A stretch of DNA of 64,000 bases from NCBI RefSeq assembly GCF_030867145.1, contig NC_134433.1:8259216-8323215 (forward strand). Reading direction: 5' to 3'. Below the pieces are notes generated by a model that was not told where the DNA came from, made no database searches, and was given only the letters and a program-made list of their open reading frames with translations. Position numbers and translations under genes: made by a program. This document shows, piece by piece, positions 23,001 to 34,020 of this stretch (within the stretch, counting starts at the first letter, position 1; each line of letters opens with the position of its first letter). This DNA is from Opisthocomus hoazin. Lineage: Eukaryota; Chordata; Aves; Opisthocomiformes; Opisthocomidae.

Positions 23001-26000
23001 CACAAATGGCCAAAACGGGAAACAAACAGCGGAGAAGCTGGTGTCTGCGCAGACCGCAGAGCTAGCAAGCACACATCAGAGGAAGCTACAGTCCCAACCG
23101 CTGCCCAATTGCCTGTTCTCCCCCAAAGCCACTTGATCTGGGGGCCTCTCCCACGCTCAGCACCAGCAGGTCATAGCTTTGGTCAGGGCTGGAGCAAAGA
23201 CCTGCGAGGGGTCTGTGGGGCTCAGCCCCAGCAAGGTCCCAGGGAAAGGGGCAGCCCCTCAGAGCCCATCTGCAGACGGTGACATTTAGCACAGACCCCG
23301 TCAGCAGCTCGTTTCAGGATAAAAATCAGAAGGTCAGCGCCCAACGCAGCTTGCCGCGGGAAGCAGTGAGGGGGTGACGCCGAGTGAGTCACTCCTGTCG
23401 AGTCGGGTTCACCCACACTGTCATTGTCACAGGGCAAACAGAGCGGTTTGAAGAGCCCAGGCGAACGCGGCGTTGCGTTGCTGTGGCATTGCTTTGGGGA
23501 TTGGTTCTCTATGCGAAGGGAGATTTTTTTCCTGGAGCTCAGAATTCACATCACTACAAGCATCAAAGGCGGCTTTGGCAACCTCGGTCGAAGATCATTT
23601 CCCCACCTGGCTTTGAGGTGACCCTTTGATTTTTCTTTTCACCCCGTTCCGCGCGTGCAGGGCCCCCACCCCACAGCACAGGAGCCCCGTGCAATGTTCA
23701 TACTCACTGGAATGGGATCGAATCACCTCAAACCTCTGCTGGCTTTCGAGCCTGGAAAAAAAATAGAGGTACAACCTCAGCTGAATTTTGGGGTTTATGA
23801 CAAGGAAAACAGATGCAAGAGACATCCCTGTTTGGTGAGCGGAGGGGAGAACGCACGGCCTCCACACTGGGCTTGGTGAAAAGCCGAGGTGCATGGCTCA
23901 GCGTGTTGGGGAGGACCCACACGAGCTGGGAGCAGCTTCCCGGACTCCTCTTTGACCCTTTAAAGTCAAGATGTGCTTCTGGACCATTGGCAGAGCAACC
24001 AACATCAGCTAAGGGAAGGATGCAAGGACAAGGAAAACATTATTTAGGATAACTCCTAAACTGAGCATTTTCACCCACAAAAAATGTGTGTTCACCCATG
24101 AAATGGCTTCAAACCCCACCGCTTCAACTCCGCTGCTGTCCCTGCCCCTCCCAAGATTCCTTAACATCAGCCTGAGAAAAATAACATCTGATCAACAGTA
24201 AAAGTAACACACGTGCCCTATAACTTCTTTACCTTTTAGTTAAAGGGAGAGCTGCTCTTCTGAGCGTGACAGGATTCAATTCTGATTGAACTGAAGTCTG
24301 ATTCTGGGCCCCTGACAGTGTCCCTTTTTTCCCCCCTCCCCCTCGTTCGGGTCACCCCGGCCCCACGTCGGCACAGGGCTGGCGGGGAGAGGAGGCGTCA
24401 GGCACAGCACCCCGCTGCGAAGTCTGCAGACATGCAGAGGTAAACTGCTTTGCTCACAAAAAGCCCAAACCAACCCAAAACAGACCTCTCAAGAGAGCAC
24501 ATGCCACTGAAGTCAAACCACCTAATCCAGGTACAAATGTCAAGAATTCGGGATGATTCAGTACAAGTCTGTGGGAGACAGAGCCTGCGCTGGCTTTTCC
24601 ATCGGTCTCCAGCAGACCACTCCGCAGCCTTTCCCCCCCGTCCCGGAGCATTTGCTTCCCCACAGAGCCCCTTTGCACCACATCTGCTCCTATACCAAAG
24701 GTTACAAGCCAGCTTTTTTCTTTTTTTCTTCTTTATACCATGTAGCTGTGGTTTGTCTGTTGCCGAAGGAAATCGGGGGGTGTGCGTGTGTGTACAGTGC
24801 ATTTCCTTCGCTGCTCACGCTGCAGGTCGGTGGTTCCTCTGGCCAAGGGCAGGGTCTTGTTTGTGAAGTTACCAACCCCTCTACCTCATCTCGGGGGACA
24901 ACGGGGCAGGAGAAGGACTTGCTCTGCCAATTCTCCCAGACCTTTTTCCATCGAGTTAATGACTCACAGGCATCACGGTCAGAGCTTCGGTTTCATTTTG
25001 GATGATTCTTTGTAAAGGCATTACCCCTTCAGCAGCCCCCGGGCTGGGACACAGCACCCTGCACGCCCCATTCTGGGACTATTTGATATAAATCCAGATT
25101 TCAGGGGTCTGGCTCTGGCCAGGGTCTCACCCCGGGTGAGCTGTTTGGGGAAGAAGCACAATTGTGAAAGGCAACTTACTGACGACTCCGCTCACTTGGC
25201 TGCTTCTCTCGCTTGGAAGCTGGAAACAAGGAAAATAAAGCTCTTACAAAAGGATGATCTAGGAGTTAAACGTCAGAAAGACCAACAAAACACATTCACA
25301 AAACTTCTTCAATCGAGAGCACAAGAGGACAGCGGGGGCAGCGAGCAGCAGTTGCCATAGGTTTTTGATTAATTTTTTTTAAACCATGTTTAAATTGTAG
25401 TATCTGACTCAGACAAAGCAAGCCAGCCGGTCAGTCCTGTCCCTAGAACCCCAAACTGCAGCCTTCCTCCCCCAGTGAAACCCACCCAGTGCTGAGAGCT
25501 GGGCTTGAACCCCCACTGGGGTGGGTGCTCACCCGCTACTCTGTTTTTAGTCTATATATGAATTTACCCCTCAGACCTTCCTTCCATGCCTGCCCTCCTC
25601 CTGCCTGTCTGCTCCAGAGCCTCGGCACGATCCGTGCATCCAGAGATGCTCCTCCTGCATGGGGTGTCCCAAAGCCACCCACCACAGTGCCCATGGAGAG
25701 GGGTCTGCAGCCCACGGCGTTGCACCCACCCCGGGCAAGGGGTGCTGCCAGGTTGGGGGGTCCTGCTCCCCCAGCTTCTCCCTGGCCTCCAGCAGAGCCC
25801 CTTCCCCAGCTATTCGGAGAGAGACCCTTCCCGAGCATCCCCGCGAGGGCAAATCTTCCCAAGCCGACGCATGGCTGAGCAGAACCGAACCCACCCGGAG
25901 TGGACAACCCGAGAGGAAAGGGTCTGGCCGGTGTGACCCCCCCAGCCAGGACCGGGGCCGCGGCAGCACCCCGAAGCGCGCGGGCAGGGCCTTACCGGAG

Positions 26001-26083
26001 AGCTGGCACTTGACGCAGAGGCTGACGGCGGCTCCGAGCAGCATCAGCGCGGCAGCCACCCACAGCAGCTCCAGCTGCGCCAT
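17098..26083 (-). CDS. LAT2: Linker for activation of T cells family member 2 (NTAL/LAB), 11 coding exons
   Basis: LAT2 is a palmitoylated raft adaptor of B, mast and myeloid cells. Syk/Src-family kinases phosphorylate it downstream of antigen and Fc receptors, and it recruits GRB2. Coding exons in transcript order: 26083-25996, 25219-25180, 23751-23708, 22849-22795, 22235-22192, 21626-21588, 21028-20998, 20853-20798, 18968-18903, 18087-18019, 17186-17098 (stop TAA). The join is 621 nt, or 206 residues, against 243 in human. Visible parts: short N-terminus MAQLELLW (human MSSGTELLW), a transmembrane helix at about 7-24, the palmitoylation motif CVKC (23-26), and five GRB2-type YxN sites (YQN 98, YYN 121, YQN 141, YEN 162, YVN 190), all matching human positions. 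The 60-90 segment is poorly conserved, and exons 3-5 are assigned mainly on phase and splice sites. The stop overlaps a good donor (AG|GTAAGA), so one further 3' exon is possible. An acceptor at 26103-26102 suggests an upstream non-coding exon. Confidence 0.92.
19267..19336 (-). other. Candidate cryptic/alternative exon in LAT2 intron 8 encoding a hydrophobic segment
   Basis: On the minus strand, a pyrimidine-rich tract ending in CACCTTAG is followed by 70 nt and then CCTATAG|GTAAGA, a near-consensus donor. Read in the phase left by LAT2 exon 8, it gives an uninterrupted, strongly hydrophobic run including GLITMLMGLVITLMEF, like a transmembrane helix. It contains the 21-bp tandem duplication at 19283-19324. 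Including it would shift exon 9 out of frame and end the protein after about 20 further residues, so it is not part of the canonical message. It may be a minor isoform, a relic or chance. Confidence 0.35.
19283..19324. repeat. 21-bp tandem duplication (two units)
   Basis: The units at 19283-19303 and 19304-19324 both begin CCATAAGC and end with GAGCC, and differ at only three positions, all transitions. As 21 is a multiple of three, the duplication preserves any reading frame through it. Confidence 0.85.
20044..20136. repeat. Polypyrimidine-rich tracts in LAT2 intron 8
   Basis: Two T/C-rich runs on the plus strand (20044-20071 and 20101-20136) flank a short mixed segment. They are low-complexity sequence with no visible coding or splice role on the minus strand, where LAT2 is transcribed and they read as purine tracts. 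Confidence 0.7.
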
Positions 26084-26102
26084 GGCCCGGCCGCATCCAG
26101 CC

Positions 26103-29100
26103 TGAAACAGAGCGGCGAGGGGACCGCTGAGCATCGCCGGGCTGCGCGGCCGCTGCTCGGGGAGCTCTTACCCCCCATCCCCCCACGAGCCACGCGCTCT
26201 CTGCCTTCGCACCCGCAGAGAGCCGGGCGCTTGCTGAGGGTGCAGAAGAGGCTTTCGGGTTCCACTACCCCGGGGCGGCGGAGGCAATGCCCTCTCCCGC
26301 GCTCCTCCAGCCCAAGGGGTTGCCCACGCTCCTTCCAGCTCAGAGCCAAACCCCCAGGTCAGCCCAGGCAAAGAGAAGAGGTTCAGGGGGTTCCCCTCTG
26401 CCCACCCAACAGGACACCAGCAGAAAACCGCACTCGGATTTACTCTTTCCCAGTCCTATAACCCACACTGCCATCAAGCATCGTCAGCAGATACCGGTTT
26501 TTAACAGCTAGAAGGGAGGGAAAAAAGGGAGACACTTTGAAACACTGACAAAGCTGCCAAGACCTCTGTGTGAGGTGCTCTGGCTCTGTCGCTGCAGCGC
26601 AGAATTACTTTAAATGCTAAATTCCCTACGCTTTTTCCTGGGCTGAGCTGGCTCAGGCGCCGGCTCTTCCCCTCCTTTCCATGACAGGCTCTTCCACAAA
26701 CAGCAGCTCACACTTTGTAATAATCAGCACGAGCTGGCTTCAAGTTCTTCCTTTAAAACACAAAACATTCTATAAATACCACAGAAAACAGCCAGCTGGG
26801 TCTGGGACAGATCATTTAGCCCATTTCATATTCCCCCACGGCCAGATTTTCTTTACTTAACAGATTATTTTAATTTATTTTTGTTTTTAATAAACAACAT
26901 CTTTGGCCCCTAGGGACAGAGATGCTTCAACTTGCCAAAGACCAGAACGTCGTTGCTTTGCCTGGTAGGAAGCCTTCCTACCACCTAACCTGAATCTTCC
27001 TCACTCCAATTCAAGCCTGTGTGGTATCAGTATAGCCACTGTGGATGGGCTGGTGAAAAAACATTATTTATATAATAATATAAAACTCCTTCCACCACAG
27101 CTTTGCTCTTTACAGACCCCTTGGGGGGTCTCACCCTGCAGAGTTTCTTGCAGCACTTTCTGAAGAAGCTGGGATGAGTCATTTTAGATAACGACATGCC
27201 GAGACCCCCGCAGACCCCCCCCGGAGGGGCAGGACCAGCACCCCCAGCTGCAGCTGGGACATCAGGGACCGAGCCTGGTCAGAACCGTGTGGTTTCTCAC
27301 ATCATTTTTCCTTGGCTCAACATCCCCCATGGAAATCATGAGCCGTGGATCATCACTAGGGCATCTGCAAGAGGCAGCTAAGGGAGCTTGGCCCAATGCT
27401 GCTGACTGAAATTCGTTATATGAAGGGCTTTAGCAGTGCTGGTTTGTTTGTGGGGGTTTTTTTTTTTGGTTATGGTCTGTTTGTTTTTGTTTTTTCCTTT
27501 TTCTCTCTTTTTTTTTTTTTTAAAGTAAAGGCAAGGCAGAGCTGAAGGTGCTGACAACACTGACCTAGTTTGTACCTTTGTAGGACAGGCTGCCATCTCC
27601 CCTCTAGGGCTGGTTTTATTTCTGGAGCGGGGCAGCAACGCGGCAGCCCCAGGCTGCTCGCGAGCCCCTCGCTCGACTGGAACACCGAAGGGGGTTGTTT
27701 GCAGGGGCTGTCAAGCAGGGCACCTCACGTCCCGCCCCCATCACCGCCTCCCCCACAGCGAAAGCTCCCACAGGCACCGGCTCACGAGCACACCGCCAGC
27801 CCAGAGGTTATCATTTATGTTCACCAGACACCCCAGTCTGTGGAAATCCTTTCTTTTGGTACAAAACCTCCTCTCGTAAGGAGCTGATGGAAGAAGGTGA
27901 TGAACAGATTTATGACAAGCAGCAGGCTGGAGGCACTTACTCACGGCTGACGGGATATAAATAAAATATTTGGAAGACTGAACGTGCTTTTCTCTGCTCT
28001 CCACCCTGGGGAGATGGCAAGGAGAACAAACAGGCTCAGGCCACCGAGGGCTGTGATGAGGCCCCAGCATATCGGAAGGATGCACGGAGTTAATGGCTGG
28101 CTGATCAGCCGTGCTTTCGAGATGCTAAATTCAAACATGGGGACAAAACAGGTTCCCGTCTCCTTGCAGCACTTCAGGAGTAAAATTAGAGCGCGGCAAA
28201 ATGCCCTGTTCTCTTTATACACTTCTCTGTTCTCCTTTTTGTAAGTTTTTTCCCCTTTTTGCGCCGGCAGAAGCCTCTTCCTGCACGAGGAAGCAGCTGG
28301 CCACGGCACGTCCCCCCGAGCACCATGGCCCCACCAAATCCCCCGGGAGCAGCCGCTCCAGACAAGCGATTCCTGGGAGAGCAACGCGCCGGAGGCTGGA
28401 TCGCGTCGCGATCTCTGCGGCACAGCACCTCTCTTGCGAGGGGGAAGCACGTCCTCCCGAACAGGGGCTGCTCTGCTCAGGGCTTCAGATATTTTTAGCA
28501 AAGAAACAAGCTTTTTCTTTAAAATGGGAAGAATTAACGTCCTTGCAGAAGATCATTCACCCTGTACGTGCTGTCTCGTCAGCCTGGCTGCTGGTGTGGA
28601 AGGTCTTTTTAGTCCTAAATTAAGGACTAATCCCAGTAACAGGGCTCACTACAAACAGCCATGGGAAGGAGAGGGTGTTTTAGCAGAGAAGACTGAAAGG
28701 TCTCTCACTTTTAAGTCTACTAAAGCAGAGTGAGAGCATCTGGATGTTCACTGTCAATCTGCCCGAGAGAAACACCAAAGCAAGAAGAACTGTCTAAATT
28801 TAAAGAAGACAACATTGGCTTATAAAATCAGTGGGTATAAGCTGAATATGAACAGGCTAGAAATAAAATTTCTAATGGATGGGAAGCATGGGAGACCTTT
28901 CCAACAGCAGTCAAAGAGGCAAAAAGCTCACTTAAAAACCCTTTAAAAGTACTTAAAACACACTTAAACCTTCTGCCGAAACCCAGGGCAGTGAGGAAGG
29001 TGTTGCTGCAGCCTCGGCACAGTGGCTGGGTTTCTGCTGAAGCCATCTCAGCCCTTTGCTGATATCAAGCCCACCCACCAAGGTCGCAGTGCAAGGTAAA

Positions 29101-32100
29101 GACCGAAATTGCCGGGTTAGGTCATGCGCTCAGCCTATCTGTAGAAAGTGCCCAAAAGACAAATGTAAAGGAGTCTTCTCCAAAAGGTTTTGTGGTCTGC
29201 ACCACTTTGCAACAAATCAAGGCTAATTCAGGCTGATCGGATGAGTCACCAGCATGAAATATAAAGCAGAGCATTTATTTAAAACCTCACCATATGAAAT
29301 TTAGCACACGGACTTGTTGAACAGATGCAATATTCAGCTTGACTCAATGTCTCTAACATTTCTAAGAAAAGAAACGCTACTTTCCGTTTGTCTACATTGA
29401 ACAGATTGCTGCAGAAAGTCCCATCAATTTAGAAATTAAAGTCTCAGACCAAAGAAGCTCCTGTGGTTGGAACCACTTCAATGACCAGCGTTGAGCCTTC
29501 AGCAAAGCTCCTTTCCAGAAGTCTGCACACCCCATTTCCTACCAGATTTTATGTCAGTGTAAGTTTTCATAGCAAAGCTGCCGCCATATAGATAAAATCT
29601 GGTTTTGCACAGCTATTCAAGCAGACCATGCTTTATTTTATGCCAGGGGAGCAGTAGATGCATTTTGGTAGAACACAGGACAAGAGGGAAAACTGGAATT
29701 GATAAATCAATTTTCACATAGATTATCACTTTGTAAAATGCTTTAAAAAACCCCAGGTGGAAAACACAGCACAAAATCCCAGTCACAACACGCATGCCAG
29801 TGCAAGGAGGCAATTCCCAGAGATACCTTGTGGCTGTCCTGAGCGTCCCCCGTTTCAGGCAGCAGCAAAGCCAGGCAGTGTCCTTGGCCACGGCTGCTGA
29901 GTCCAGGGGGACGCCACATTAGGAACTGCAGATATAGGCAACTCGTACATATGTAACTAAGTACTCCTATGTTGTCCAGAGCAAGGAAAATGAGCCAATA
30001 CAACACAAGTTTATCCCATAATGATCGCATTTTTCTAAAGCGTCTGCCTTGCTGCCCGTATTACACTGAATATCGATCACAAGAGAAAACTGATACAAAG
30101 ACAAAGCTCTTTTCTATCTAGACTTAGCAACCTCAAGCACTTCTATGTAGTAAAATAAATATATTCATATACATGATACCAGTCAGCCCTGAAACTGATG
30201 GAAAACCCCAGAAAGTGTAGTGAAAGCCAGCTACATTGTAGGACTGGGCTTTGGAGAGGGAAACAGCATGGGCTGCAGCGGTCCCAGGAGCAGGGCTGAA
30301 CAGATTTGGGATAAGGACAGCTCAGCTCAGCTGGAGTCTTCCAGACTGTTATAGTAGATGTGAACACAGAAATAATGTAACTTTAAAAAAGCCATGCTGC
30401 CATCAGCAGATGGAGTGGGGAGATGTAAAGAATACTATCATACACCAGGCAATTCAGGTTACAACCTGGGACAGATCCTCCTCTTGGGTCCAGAGGGGTG
30501 TCAGTGCTGCTGACAAGAGATATTGGGTAATTTTCTTACCTTGGAGCTTGTCAGGTGATGGCCATGAGCAGCAATGAGGAGTAACAGCCAGCAGGTTGCT
30601 TTTCAGAGGGGTTTTACAGGGATGACCTTGAACTCTCTTTCAAAGGGTCACCGTGATCTAGCCTAGGATCTCTGAGCTCACCGAAATCAGCGGGGCACCC
30701 CATCCACCCCAAAGCCTTCACCTGACCCCCACACACCCCCAGGCACCTTCCTCTCCCACCTTACCCGCAGCCTCAGCCGCTCTCCCCCATCCGTCCCATC
30801 GCCTCCTGCATCTCACAGCCACGACGCTGGAGCTGGTTCCTCCGGGGCTCGTTAGCCAGTTGCTGGTTTCCTGTCATCATCTGAATGACTAACCCCAACA
30901 TCCGCCGCCCGGCCAGTCAGCCCCTCGCCCGCTCACGAGAGGGACCCACGGGCGGGTGCACAGGCTTCCCCAGCAGCCTCTCGCAGGGGTGTTTGGTTTA
31001 TCATCTGCCGCGGGGAGAGGCAGAGGCTCTACACGAGCCACCAAGGTCCCTTCCCAAGCAGCCCTTCAGCTTCAGATGAGACCGGTGTCCCTCAAAAAGT
31101 TCAAGTTTTCTTTTAGCCTTTGCAGGATTTAACACCGCACACTGGAAGCGGCAGATGCTGCCCAGAAAAGCTCAGAGCAGATAAAGCAAATAGCAGGTCC
31201 TCTCTTAGTTTTTACAGAGAAGATAATATCAAATCTCCAAGGAAGCAAATAGCCCGAGGTCACCATTGCTAATGGCCAAACCTGGAGCTCCCGTCCGCAG
31301 CTGTAAGGATAAAACCACGCCTTAGGCTTCAGCATTGGCAGTTTGCAGACAGGGGGCACAATTTCACTGTACTCTTAAAACAAGTTGTTCATAATTTTTT
31401 TGTTCTTGAATACAATAAGGAGAGTTTATGAATTATTGGGAATTTATCTACCGGCTCGGAGCTCTCTTACAGCATATGAAATACGTATCCCGCTCTAGGC
31501 AGAGGAGAGTCTGCTCGTGCAGACCCCGGCGCTGTCGAGGTGCGGCTGCCGGAGCGCAGCAGGCAGTCGGGCACACGCTGCACAGCCGCAAACAAAACGA
31601 CATTTCATGCTGCCTCGCGCTCAGGCTCTGTAACACCCCTTCTACACACAGCCATGCAAATTATCCGTAAAGGGAAAATTTGTTACACTTAAATTAGGGG
31701 CACTCTCAAGCTGCCACATCTCGTCACCTACATCCGTCTCTCCCCGTGACGGAAGGTGGCTCCTTACCATAAAAATGCTAGAATAGCCAACTGCTTACAG
31801 CTTTCACCACCGTGGGATGGGAACTATGCTGCCAAGCTCTGAGGAAACGTTGCTTTAGTAAGATCGTTAATTGCTACATGCGCGAATACATTTAGACTTT
31901 CTCTCCTTCAGTTCTAACCTGAGGTGCAAAAATCATTGCTTGCAGACACCTTTCAGAGCCGTTCCCCCACGAAATCTGGGTGCAGCAGCCCATCTGGAAA
32001 TCAGTACACATCAACTGATCCGGAGACCAGAGGAGGGCAGCCCGGCTTTGCACTGTCCATGTGGTTTCTGGCTGCCTCTGCATAAGCAATATTACAGAAT

Positions 32101-34020
32101 CTGAAATACATTTCTGACTGCTAAAACAGTTGCTACAAAACTGGCATTTCTAGCAGAAGTCTTTGCTATGAAGTAGTTTATTAGGTGGTTTCTAGTGGGT
32201 TTTTTTATATATATAAACATAAGCTACTAATAGAAGGTTTTACAAAAGAGTTCTTTATAGCAGAACCAATGCTCTGAATATGCTGGAAGCAATTACAGAC
32301 TGTCCTTCATATCAGAAAATCTTTTTCATTAGGAACAACCACTGCTAACAAGGTACCACATATTTGCTTACGGGTTCTCTGACGGCTCTCACAGCTTTGG
32401 AGATGACTCAGCACCATGGGACAGACATTACCGCAGTTGGCACGGGCTGCGGCAAAGCCACCTCGCGTTAGTCCCTGATTGTCGTTGGGGCCGGCACAGC
32501 TGCTCAGCCTCTTGAGAGCGGGCAGAGGCTGCTGCTGCACCGGGGGGGCAAAGCAGCAGGGTCACCCCCAGCACGTCACAGCATCTCTTGGGTGGAGTGA
32601 TGCCCTTCGAAGGCACCAGTGCCCTTGCAAGGCCAGCCACCTTGGTTAGAAAGTAATTCCTGCAGTGACACGCTGCTGTGCAGGTACCAGCTCCCTCCTT
32701 TGTATTTCTCATCAGAAGGGCTTGATGCAGGGTTTCGGACAAGAGCCCTCACTCAGAACTCCTAACACCACAGCCACGAGTCCAGCTCTTCGTGAGGCCA
32801 GACCAGGCCCCCTCTCTGTCGGGCACACCATAACCCCCCAGACACCAAACACAGCTTTCGCCTGTCTTCTTCCCTCCTCTAAACCCTACGCCTCACCAAG
32901 ACCCGTTGCTAGGAACCATTTCTGGTTTGATAAAAAGCCAAAGACACAGGAGCATCATCCTTTTATCTACTACAATAAATTACATGAAATGCAACATCAC
33001 AATTTCACCTTTCCACATCCTTTCCAAAGCTTATCCATTTCAGCCTGGGTTTGTTCTCCCCCCATAACAAACACATAGCACCTACACCTTCACTCAGTTT
33101 TACCAGCAAAGCAAACACTCTTTTTTTTTTTTTAATTTCCTTTTAATACAGAGCTAACCAGCTGTAGAAATACCTCATCAAGTCCAGAGAGGTCATGAGA
33201 CTCCACCTTCCACCCTCCCCAGCTTACCTGTCGGGACCCAGGAACAGTTTACATCCTCTCAGATAAAGGTGGGGTCTGCCCAAAGGCCAGCTGGTTTTGC
33301 TCGAACCAGGTGTTATGACTTAATGCTAATCAGAAATTCGCAGGGAAACCATTAGAAAGCAGTGCACCATCTAAACCCCACCTTTCCACAGAAACCCACC
33401 CAACGCGGAAAGTTTTGAGGACAGGTTTCTGAGCTCCAACAGGCTTTCTTCCACAGCTTATCAACTTTGCGGGTCAAGGGCTGCCTACTTCGCAGGAGAC
33501 CAGCGTTCAAAGCCCCCTCGCTTTGGGACCAGAAGAAGCACACATCTCATCCCAACCACTAATTAGTTGTTTTGCCAAATTTTCACGGCCACTTTAACGA
33601 AAGCCACGTCCTGGAGGAAATCTTCTCACACGCTAAAGCAGCGCACGCACGTTTTTGTAAGAGACCAAGAAACGGCTTTCCTCTCGGCTGTCGCTGCGGG
33701 AGCGTTTCCCCAGCTAAAGGGGAAGTGCCGCCCCCCACTCCGCCCCAGCTGCACGCCCCACTGCAAATCTCATCTCGCCCAGCTGAAACCGAAAGCTGCT
33801 CCGTTAGGGCTGAAGATACATGCTGCTACCCCCCAGTGGAAAGACAGCTCACGGCTAGGATTTCTGGGTGCTTCACAAAAATTTGGCCAAGTAAGGTCTG
33901 CAAAGGCTAATCCTGTACATCCCTACGGCGCTGTAAAGCTTCTTCCCATTCTTCTCCTGCTCAGTTCACCTTTGTAGACACCATAATGCTTAAATTTGAA
34001 CACAAAAACCTAGAAGGTTT
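26103..34020. other. Region upstream of LAT2, no gene supported
   Basis: About 8 kb between LAT2 exon 1 and the far 3' side of EIF4H. The LAT2 transcription start and any non-coding first exon should lie here but cannot be fixed. A moderately GC-rich patch continues from exon 1 to about 26.4 kb. Open frames on both strands show no family resemblance. A T-rich low-complexity stretch lies at 27441-27521, and poly(T) recurs near 33121. No interspersed repeat was recognised. Confidence 0.5.
27441..27521. repeat. T-rich low-complexity tract with poly(T)14
   Basis: A run of T/G-rich then nearly pure T sequence on the plus strand, ending in 14 consecutive T (27508-27521). It could be the poly(A) tail of an old minus-strand retroposed insert, but no recognisable body adjoins it, so it is recorded only as low complexity. 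Confidence 0.7.

Noticed and set aside
26084-26134. Longer LAT2 N-terminus from an in-frame ATG at 26134
   Set aside because: A splice acceptor lies between the two ATGs, and the ATG at 26083 gives an N-terminus matching human LAT2 in length and sequence.
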